Below are positions 54,715 to 61,155 of a stretch of 61,155 bases of DNA, piece by piece (the first letter of the stretch is position 1; every line of letters starts with the position of its first letter). A model generated the notes under the pieces. It was given only the letters and a program-made list of their open reading frames with translations. It was not told the DNA's origin and ran no database searches. The DNA comes from Bythopirellula sp. (GTDB lineage: Bacteria > Planctomycetota > Planctomycetia > Pirellulales > Lacipirellulaceae), in assembly GCA_028285205.1 (NCBI GenBank), contig JANQQA010000131.1:1-61155 (forward strand), in the 5' to 3' direction. Position numbers and translations under genes: made by a program.

Positions 54715-55866
54715 GTGACCGCGGGAATGCTGAAACCTCTGGAAGTAGCTTGCTGCATTCTGATCGCTGTGGTGACCGCAGCCGCGACGGTGATGTTGGC
54801 ACTACGCCTCGCTGCGACACGACCGAGCGGATGGCTTACGGCAAGTGAATGTGTCCTGATTGCAATCGTCTGCGGATTCGCTGTGGCACTCGCATCGTGG
54901 TTTGTGGCCGCGAAGATCCACCGCAGAATTGGCTACCGTCGGCAAGCTGTTCTGACGGCTCTGACTCCGCTCGTTGGATCTATCGTACTAGTGGCTGCGC
55001 TGCTTTGGCCAACAGGGAAATCACTGCTGACGGCAATCCGCGATGACAATGTCGCTAAGGTTCGATGGGTTTTGCGAAGCGGTGTCGATGCCAATACTCC
55101 GGAGTACTGGGGGTGGCATCACCTGCGGGGGAGCTATGCTATCACACTTGCAGCCCGCCACGGAAACGTGGAAGTAATTCGTCTGCTACTAGATCATGGG
55201 GCTAAAATTGATCCTCCAGAGGACTCAGGCCCACTACTATCAGCGGCGACCCAAGGTCATCTCGAGGCAGTGGAGTTGCTCTTGCAGGCTGGGGCCAATG
55301 TGAACCAACTCTTCGGCAGCGGTCGCATGAAGCGAACGGCGTTCAGCGCCGCCGCAGTGAACGGTCATTTTGATGTCGCTGACCTGTTGGTCGCATCTGG
55401 AGCGAATCCAAATCTGGGCGACGTCTCTTTCGCCGGTAGCTCGTCCGACATATCGAGACTCCGGTATTTAGCGAAAAGAAATGTGAACTTGCAGGAGTGT
55501 TTGATTTCAGCTGCCCGATCTGGAAATGTTCAGGGTGTAAAGTTCTTGTTGGGCATTGGATGCGATGCAAACTATCAAACGCATTCAGGCGAGACCGCAT
55601 TGAAAGTCGTCGAAGGCAAGTTGCACGCCATGGAGACCTCGTTAGCAACAGCCAACGACTGGACACCCGCTGCAGGTTGGGCCAAGCCAGAGATCCCGAC
55701 GGAGCAGGAGCATAAGGCGAGACTTTCTTCCTATGTCACGATTCGAAGGATCCTGCTGCAAGCATCGGAGGCGGGTCCTGGATCTAAAATGAAGCAGAAG
55801 GAAACTGCACGGGCGCCACACAATCACTACAATAAATTGCCGGAGGTGGAAGTAAACGCCGAGTGA
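54715..55866 (+). CDS. Membrane-anchored ankyrin-repeat protein
   Basis: A 383-residue protein with three N-terminal helices (about 8-30, 42-66, 80-102) followed by five to six ankyrin repeats, e.g. AITLAARHGNVEVIRLLLDHG, LLSAATQGHLEAVELLLQAG, TAFSAAAVNGHFDVADLLVASG and CLISAARSGNVQGVKFLLGIG. It begins at GTG 54715; an ATG at 54727 is possible. Such proteins mediate protein contacts. Its stop overlaps the GTG/early codons of the next gene, so the two are coupled. Confidence 0.85.
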   Translation: MTAGMLKPLEVACCILIAVVTAAATVMLALRLAATRPSGWLTASECVLIAIVCGFAVALASWFVAAKIHRRIGYRRQAVLTALTPLVGSIVLVAALLWPTGKSLLTAIRDDNVAKVRWVLRSGVDANTPEYWGWHHLRGSYAITLAARHGNVEVIRLLLDHGAKIDPPEDSGPLLSAATQGHLEAVELLLQAGANVNQLFGSGRMKRTAFSAAAVNGHFDVADLLVASGANPNLGDVSFAGSSSDISRLRYLAKRNVNLQECLISAARSGNVQGVKFLLGIGCDANYQTHSGETALKVVEGKLHAMETSLATANDWTPAAGWAKPEIPTEQEHKARLSSYVTIRRILLQASEAGPGSKMKQKETARAPHNHYNKLPEVEVNAE

Positions 55867-55874
55867 GGAACTCG

Positions 55875-56858
55875 ATGTCGGAGAAACCGTTGAACAGGGG
55901 ACGCTTTCAGTTTCGAATTGTGGACCTGTTGTGGGCCACCGTCGCGGTGGCACTGATACTCATGGCGGCTAGAGAAGGCCAGATTAGGGGTACGTCTTAC
56001 TCTCCCATAATGCTCGTCTTACTCGCCGGCCTGTTGGGAGCAATCACAGGTCGCCTGGTGTTCGACGCCTCATACCTCGGACTGGTGGGAGGAACCTTGT
56101 TTGGCGTACTCGGCTACCTTATGGCGGGGCTACTATGGTCTCTAGGCATCAGAATAGCCGATAAGGTGCTCTTTTTCATTTGCGTCAGCGCTGGAGGCGT
56201 CGTCGGTGGTCTGATTCCCGTGCTATCGCGATGGCGATGCGCCTCGTTTCGAAGTCGGATGAGCATCCTGGCGGTGTGCGTCGGCTTGATGATTTTCTCC
56301 GTTTTCAGGTGGTGGACTTTCCGTGAGCAATCTCGCACGGTGGCGGAATTGCGGGCTGCCGGAGCCTTTGTCGATTACTCGGACAACAACCCATTGCCGA
56401 TGCTGTTCGACTCAGGTCGGATGGTATCGTCCTCCGAGTGGTTGCGAACTGTACTGGGTTGGAGGGTCGTCAGGAGCGTTTCTTTAACGGAAAAGGTTGG
56501 CCACCGATACGTTTGCAAATTGTTAGCCAACGAACTGCCTTTCGTGGAGGATTTGCGACTCCACGCAAACTGTATTGATGAAGAAACCTTCGAATTCCTG
56601 AATTCTAGAAAACTGGCGAAACTAGACCATCTTCGTTTCACAGGTCGCGGATTTGATGATGCGTCACTCGCACGCGTTCATCCGCTCCGTGGTCTTGTCT
56701 TACTTGATCTAGAGGGTACCTCGATAACCGACGAGTCTATCGAGCACATTATCAGTTTTCCTCAGTTGAACTTCCTGAGTGTTCGCGACACCAACGTGAC
56801 CACGACTGGTGTCAAACGCCTGGGCTCGAAGCTTGGCCGCGTTTGGTCCTCGAATTAG
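55875..56858 (+). CDS. Membrane protein with C-terminal leucine-rich segment
   Basis: The 327-residue protein starts MSEKPLNRGRFQFRIVDLLW, the N-terminal pattern seen in many planctomycete proteins. Five to six helices occupy residues about 15-150. The last 120 residues have leucine-rich-repeat character (LANELPFVEDLRLHANCIDE, LVLLDLEGTSITDESIEHI, LNFLSVRDTNVTTTGVKRL). ATG 55875 follows GAGGAA; a GTG at 55863 overlaps the previous stop. Partner of the ankyrin protein is inferred from coupling. Function unknown. Confidence 0.75.
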   Translation: MSEKPLNRGRFQFRIVDLLWATVAVALILMAAREGQIRGTSYSPIMLVLLAGLLGAITGRLVFDASYLGLVGGTLFGVLGYLMAGLLWSLGIRIADKVLFFICVSAGGVVGGLIPVLSRWRCASFRSRMSILAVCVGLMIFSVFRWWTFREQSRTVAELRAAGAFVDYSDNNPLPMLFDSGRMVSSSEWLRTVLGWRVVRSVSLTEKVGHRYVCKLLANELPFVEDLRLHANCIDEETFEFLNSRKLAKLDHLRFTGRGFDDASLARVHPLRGLVLLDLEGTSITDESIEHIISFPQLNFLSVRDTNVTTTGVKRLGSKLGRVWSSN

Positions 56859-57553
56859 GTAGGAATTCGGCGCGACGCCTGCTTAGCGAGGAGCATCGAC
56901 TGATAGCTCTGCAGCAACTTGATTGAGGGTGCCGGTAGATGCTGAGGCAATCCATTCGCCATCAGCAGAGTGAACCACTGCACTTGGAAAAATGTCAACA
57001 GATTCCGACCGCGGCGATCCCGAGCGCTGACGAAAAACTGCGATGTTGTGGTGTCACCGGGTACCACGGACTGGCGCTGGCCGTGCAGTGTGACGAAGTC
57101 ATCAGAGGCATCGTGATTGCGTTTCGCGTACTATTTGCCGCGGCTGCTCAGCCCTGTAGGCGATGCTACCAACCTGAGCTACCAAGCCCACAAAAGCGAG
57201 CTTGTGGTTGATTTTTCGTAACGCACAGGAAAGGCGGCCAAAAGTATTGCTCGCATTGAGCTCACCGATGTTGATAATCGAAGTCGTGCGAGGCGGCGAG
57301 TGCGACGCCGCTCGGAAAGCCAAGGCGAGTCGACGCGCGCAGAAAGCCGCAGTTTGCAAAAACGAGTGACTATTGCGTGCCAAGAAAATAGGAGATGCCA
57401 CGAATCAAGGAGTTTGCCGTGATCACACGGCGCAAAACTGATGACTTTTGCGGCGAAAAACGCGTTTGCGAAACACGTGCAAGCCAGCAAAAACCTCAAC
57501 GGAGGGGTTTGGCAACAAAGTGGTCTCGGTCTCACAGACTGGCGGACGGAGAC
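56859..57553. other. Intergenic region, no supported gene
   Basis: About 695 bp between the leucine-rich membrane protein and the PEP-CTERM gene. Reading frames of 70-120 codons occur on both strands but overlap each other, lack ribosome sites and show no family pattern. A decayed gene is possible; none is recognised. Confidence 0.35.
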
Positions 57554-58420
57554 TCAGCGGCCAACCGACCGGCAGGCCGCGGTGATCGTTACGACGAGGC
57601 TGATCAGCAGCAGGCTGCCCGGTTCGGGGACGGCGGTCGCGGACAGCGTTTGCAAAGCGCCGTTGAGCCCGCGTCCGTATTGGTCCTGCCAGTGCCCGAG
57701 GTCGACGTCGTGGGTGGTGCCGTTGCCATCGGCGTCGCCGCCGCCACGTTGCCACAGCAGGAAGTCGGTGCCATCGACATCGTCGTCCGCGTCGAAGTCG
57801 GCGTCGATTTCGATGTCGGGTACGGTCAGTTCTTCCGAGAGGGCGTAGACGGGCAACTGGGTTAAGGTCGACGGTTGCAAAATGGTGAGCCACTGCGGGC
57901 CAAGAACTGTGGGGCGTCCGCACCAAGCGAAGCCGCTGACGTCACCCAAGGTGCGATTCGTGGCGCGTAGCCCTGTGGGTGTGGAGCCGGTCCAGGCGTC
58001 GATCGTGTTTTCGTTGCCGAATTCGTCGTACCTGGGGAAGCCGTCGATGCTGCCATCCCACAGATCAACGAATCCGTCGGCCACCTTCTCCGAGCCCGTG
58101 GAGCGGGTGTTGTATACGGGAGTGCTGAGGCTGATGGACGCGTTCACGCGTGCATCGATCGACGCGGTCGAGGCGATCGCCTTCCAAGTGATGCCTTCGC
58201 TGGCGCCGATGCCTGCCGCATCGGCAGCCGCCTGGACGAAATCGTTGTAGTAGTCGATGCTGCTAGAGAGGGCGTTGGTAAAGGTGCTGGAGTTGAACAC
58301 CAGATGGTAAGAATCCCCCGGCTGTAACCCCGCTGGTACCGGAACCTCGGCGTTCACGTCAAAAGGCGTGGTCGGGGTCAGTGCTGCGATGGCGGAAAGA
58401 ATGAGTATGCGACAAGTCAT
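57554..58420 (-). CDS. PEP-CTERM surface protein with dockerin-like segment
   Basis: A 288-residue exported protein: signal peptide MTCRILILSAIAALTPTTPF, a soluble domain with LQPGDSYHLVFNSSTFTNAL, YYNDFVQAAADAAGIGAS and ARNRTL-like segments, then an acidic Ca-type repeat DADFDADDDVDGTDFLLWQR with GDADGNGT, and the sorting end AVPEPGSLLLISLVVTI plus Arg. The acidic repeat is the dockerin-like linker common before PEP-CTERM in planctomycetes. The main domain resembles other planctomycete exoproteins of unknown role. It follows mutS on the same strand after 113 bp. Confidence 0.88.
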   Translation of the reverse strand: MTCRILILSAIAALTPTTPFDVNAEVPVPAGLQPGDSYHLVFNSSTFTNALSSSIDYYNDFVQAAADAAGIGASEGITWKAIASTASIDARVNASISLSTPVYNTRSTGSEKVADGFVDLWDGSIDGFPRYDEFGNENTIDAWTGSTPTGLRATNRTLGDVSGFAWCGRPTVLGPQWLTILQPSTLTQLPVYALSEELTVPDIEIDADFDADDDVDGTDFLLWQRGGGDADGNGTTHDVDLGHWQDQYGRGLNGALQTLSATAVPEPGSLLLISLVVTITAACRSVGR

Positions 58421-58533
58421 CGGTGTACGGCCTCTGCGGTGCGGGGTAAGCTTCAGGATAATCGATGGTCAGGCACGGGGAAAGAAATTCGTGCGAATCG
58501 GCGCTATGTGATTAGCGGCGGCAGACGGGTCAA

Positions 58534-61155
58534 TTAATGCTGCAGCGCGCCTTCGAGCTGCTCTTGCCACTGGCGCACAAGCTGCTGAACTTCCAGCGGT
58601 GTGAGGCTGTTCAGATCGGTCGTGCGGATTATATCGAGCAACGGGTGATCGGCCGTTTCGAAGAGCGTGAGCTGCAGGGAATGGCCATTGGGCGGCGTGG
58701 CATGCTGCGGCCCGTCCGAGCGGAGGCGTACGGAGCTGCTTGAGGCAGATCGCGTTCCGCCGTCGTGCTGGCTTTCCAGCTCGGCAAGGATTTGCTTGGC
58801 ACGCTCGTTGACCTCCCGCGGTACGCCTGCGAGCTGCGCGACATGGATGCCGTAGCTTTTGTCGGCGGCACCGGGGACGATTTTATGCAAAAACACCACA
58901 TCGCCTTCCCACTCCTTGACCGCGACGTTGAGGTTGGCGACGCCGGTGAGTGAGTCGGCCAAGTCGGTGAGTTCGTGATAGTGGGTAGCGAACAGCGTAC
59001 GGCAACCGATCGCATCGTGTAGGTGCTCGACGACCGCCCAGGCGAGCGACAGCCCGTCGTAGGTGCTGGTGCCACGACCGATTTCGTCGAGGATCACCAG
59101 GCTGCGGTCGGTCGCGGTGTTGAGGATCCGCGCAGTCTCGGTCATCTCGACCATGAACGTGCTGCGTCCGCGGGCAAGGTCGTCGCTCGCACCGACGCGC
59201 GCGAAGATCCGATCGGCGATGCCGATGGTTGCTTTGCTGGCCGGCACGAAACTGCCGATTTGGCCCATGAGCGTGATCAGCGCGACCTGGCGAATGTAGG
59301 TGCTTTTACCGGCCATGTTGGGGCCGGTGATGAGCAGCTGCGAGTTGTGCGTCGCGAGTTGCGAGTCTTCGTCAACTGCCGCGCGGTCTGCGACTTCTGA
59401 GCTGCAGCTCACGCTATTTGGTACGAACGTGCCTTCGGGCTCGGTGATATCGAGCACGGGATGCCGTCCGTCGACGATGTCAAGAATCGGTTGGTCGACG
59501 ACCGTTGGTCGCACGTAGTTGCGCGAGCGGGCCAGCTCGGCGAGCGACGCGAGCACGTCGATCTCAGCCAGTGCGACGGCCGTCGTCTGTAGACGACTTG
59601 CCGCCTGGGCGACCAGCTCACGCAGCTGCGAGAAGATTTCCAGTTCGATCGACAGGGCGCGTTCCTCGGCGGCGAGGACTTTTTCTTCGTATTCCTTGAG
59701 CTCGGGCGTGATGTAGCGTTCTGCGTTCTTGAGCGTTTGTTTGCGAATGAACTCAGCCGGAACTTTTTCGCGATGGGCGTGTGTGACTTCCAGGTAGTAG
59801 CCAAACACCTTGTTGAAACCGACCTTGATGTTGGGGATACCGGTCTCGTCCATGGCCTTGGCCTGGTAGTTTGCCATCCACTGCTTGCCACCTTGCATCA
59901 GCTCACGCTGCTCATCAAGTCCGTCGTGGAAGCCGGCGCGAATGAAGCCGCCATCGCGCGCGGTGAGTGGGCAGTCGTCGTCGAGCGCCGCCTCCAACTG
60001 GCCGCGGATGTCGGCGCAGAGGTCGATTCTCGCTTCAAGTTGCTGCAGCCGGCCTGCTTGGCGCCCGGTGAGCTTTGCCTTGACCTTGGGCAGACAGGCA
60101 AGCGTCCGCGCGACGAAGCTGAGATCGCGTGGCGTGGCGCGCCCCGTCGTGACTCGAGCCAGCAGGCGCTGCATGTCGTAGGTAGCACGGAGCGACTCGC
60201 GCAGCTCGGCGGTGAGCGATGCCTCGGCATGCAGCTCGTCGACCGCGTCGAGACGCGCATTGATCGATGGGGCATCGGTCAGTGGATTGGCCAACCAATC
60301 GCCCAGCAGCCGTGCGCCCATCGAAGTGACGGTACGATCAATCACGCCCAACAGCGAGCCATCGCGACGGCCGTCTCGCAAGGTTTGCGTGAGTTCTAAG
60401 CTGCGGCGCGTGGCTTCGTCGATCTCCAGCGTTGAACCGATGCGGTGAGGCAGCAATCGATCGACGTGCGCGAGCGACGCCTGCTGGGTCTCATTCAAGT
60501 AGTCGAGAATTGCACCAGCCGCTTGGAGTGCCGGTTGGTCGTGCGTTTCGAATCCAAACCCGTCCAGCGATTGGGTGCCGAACTGCTTGGTTAGCGACGT
60601 CATCGCTGCTTCATGACCGAAAGCCCAGCCCGGGCGTCGCGTCACCATGCGGTTTTCGATCCATTCGGCCGGCAGGTCGGGTGCGTCGTCGGGGAGTAAA
60701 ATCTCCACCGGCGCGACGCGCGCGAGCTCGTCGCCGAGCTTCTCGCTGGGTAGCAAACCGGCCTCGAATCGACCGGTGGAGATGTCGATCCAGGCCAGAC
60801 CGCATTGTTCACCCGCGCAGACGGCGAGCAGGAAGTTGCTCTTCGCGGGATCGAGTAACGCATCGTCGGTCACGGTGCCACGGCTGACGATGCGCGAGAT
60901 CTCGCGCTTGACGAGCCCCTTCGCCTGTTTGGGATCTTCAACCTGTTCGCACACGGCCGCGCGCATCCCGGCCGCGATGATCTTAGCCAGATGCCCATCC
61001 AGCTGATGGTGCGGAAAACCCGCCATCGGTATTGGCCGTTTCCCGTTGCTGGGGTCACCTTTATCGCGGCTTGTCAGTGACAGGCCCAGCACGCGAGCCG
61101 CTGTCTGGGCGCCCTCAAAGAACAGCTCGTAGAAGTCGCCCATCCGAAACAGCAG
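58534..61155 (-). CDS. mutS: DNA mismatch repair protein MutS (5' end outside window)
   Basis: At least 873 residues. The visible N-terminus ...LLFRMGDFYELFFEGA is the start of MutS domain I and includes the mismatch-contacting Phe-x-Glu (FYE); the first few dozen residues lie beyond 61155. The ATPase has Walker A TGPNMAGKST, a Q-loop region and LVILDEIGRGTSTYDGLSLAW, and FATHYHEL. The C-terminal end has SQHDGG and a helix-turn-helix tail. An insertion of about 15 residues containing LATHNSQL-like repeat sequence lies just before Walker A. MutS finds base mismatches and starts repair with MutL. Confidence 0.95.
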   Translation of the reverse strand: MLFRMGDFYELFFEGAQTAARVLGLSLTSRDKGDPSNGKRPIPMAGFPHHQLDGHLAKIIAAGMRAAVCEQVEDPKQAKGLVKREISRIVSRGTVTDDALLDPAKSNFLLAVCAGEQCGLAWIDISTGRFEAGLLPSEKLGDELARVAPVEILLPDDAPDLPAEWIENRMVTRRPGWAFGHEAAMTSLTKQFGTQSLDGFGFETHDQPALQAAGAILDYLNETQQASLAHVDRLLPHRIGSTLEIDEATRRSLELTQTLRDGRRDGSLLGVIDRTVTSMGARLLGDWLANPLTDAPSINARLDAVDELHAEASLTAELRESLRATYDMQRLLARVTTGRATPRDLSFVARTLACLPKVKAKLTGRQAGRLQQLEARIDLCADIRGQLEAALDDDCPLTARDGGFIRAGFHDGLDEQRELMQGGKQWMANYQAKAMDETGIPNIKVGFNKVFGYYLEVTHAHREKVPAEFIRKQTLKNAERYITPELKEYEEKVLAAEERALSIELEIFSQLRELVAQAASRLQTTAVALAEIDVLASLAELARSRNYVRPTVVDQPILDIVDGRHPVLDITEPEGTFVPNSVSCSSEVADRAAVDEDSQLATHNSQLLITGPNMAGKSTYIRQVALITLMGQIGSFVPASKATIGIADRIFARVGASDDLARGRSTFMVEMTETARILNTATDRSLVILDEIGRGTSTYDGLSLAWAVVEHLHDAIGCRTLFATHYHELTDLADSLTGVANLNVAVKEWEGDVVFLHKIVPGAADKSYGIHVAQLAGVPREVNERAKQILAELESQHDGGTRSASSSSVRLRSDGPQHATPPNGHSLQLTLFETADHPLLDIIRTTDLNSLTPLEVQQLVRQWQEQLEGALQH
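59340..59361. repeat. Short tandem repeat inside mutS
   Basis: GCGAGTTG occurs at 59340-59347 and 59354-59361 (14-bp period), followed by a partial copy. On the coding strand it gives SQLATHNSQLL. Such ACTCGCAACTCxCAACT-type repeats can insert in-frame in genes. Confidence 0.5.

Noticed and set aside
56855..57067. Possible small protein on the minus strand in the 56.9-57.5 kb gap
   Set aside because: No ribosome site or family pattern, and it overlaps an equally plausible frame on the other strand.
57395..57865. Plus-strand frame over the PEP-CTERM gene
   Set aside because: It overlaps a protein with signal peptide, dockerin-like repeat and PEP-CTERM on the other strand; no own features.

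Overview
The window reads as chromosome of a planctomycete, most likely of the Pirellulales. The signs are a DUF1559 prepilin-like protein (H-X9-DG type), two PEP-CTERM surface proteins (one with a dockerin-like DxDxDGxDFLxWQ segment), an alternative complex III (ACIII) plus caa3 oxidase operon, and planctomycete-style short-leader membrane proteins. This is inference from gene content; no rRNA gene is present.

Layout. (1) 0.4-6.2 kb: an HxlR-type regulator diverges from a periplasmic molybdo-hydroxylase operon (di-heme cytochrome c, IorA-like 2Fe-2S subunit, IorB-like Mo subunit, XdhC-like and MocA-like cofactor proteins). (2) 6.8-19.7 kb, minus strand: one 12.9-kb operon for quinol-to-oxygen respiration, actA-B-C-(DE fusion)-F, a small membrane protein, SCO, then the four subunits of an A2-type caa3 oxidase. 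(3) 20.0-21.9 kb: a RegA/RegB redox two-component pair directly upstream. A palindrome matching the RegA/PrrA consensus GCGNC-N5-GNCGC lies between regA and actA, which suggests redox control of the respiratory operon. (4) 22.1-26.4 kb: two unknown small genes, a 45-residue DUF2256 gene and sdhCAB. (5) 26.5-35.4 kb: a photobiology cluster with an SDR/DUF2867 protein, a DUF429 protein, an FeS photolyase of the PhrB type, a ferritin-like protein, a class II photolyase fused to a renalase-like FAD oxidoreductase, an unknown protein and a third photolyase. (6) 35.7-37.9 kb: a degenerate M48-like membrane protein, a histone-deacetylase-family protein and a DUF6435 gene.

(7) 38.2-50.9 kb: a lower-GC island (about 47-50% in two lines counted, against mid-50s to 60s for the flanks) that ends beside the 3' end of the tmRNA gene. 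It holds a lone TraD/VirD4-like ATPase, an integrase remnant, and a tightly packed minus-strand operon: HTH protein, unknown protein, type III Mod, Shedu (DUF4263) nuclease, GmrSD-like DUF262/HNH protein, type III Res. The Shedu start overlaps the mod stop (ATGA). Two complete non-R-M defence-type nucleases sit between mod and res, so the arrangement looks like a composite defence system. It is the strongest novelty candidate in the window.

(8) 51.0-61.2 kb: ssrA (tag ANGNYALAA), a DUF1559 protein, a TAT-exported PEP-CTERM alkaline phosphatase with a terminator-like hairpin in its leader, an ankyrin-repeat protein, a leucine-rich membrane protein, a PEP-CTERM/dockerin-like protein and mutS, which runs off the right edge.

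How the parts connect: electrons from the molybdo-hydroxylase (through its cytochrome c), from succinate (sdhCAB, through quinol) and from other quinol pools can converge on ACIII and caa3, with RegBA as the likely quinone or redox sensor. All functions are assigned by reading motifs and domain order; no database search was run.
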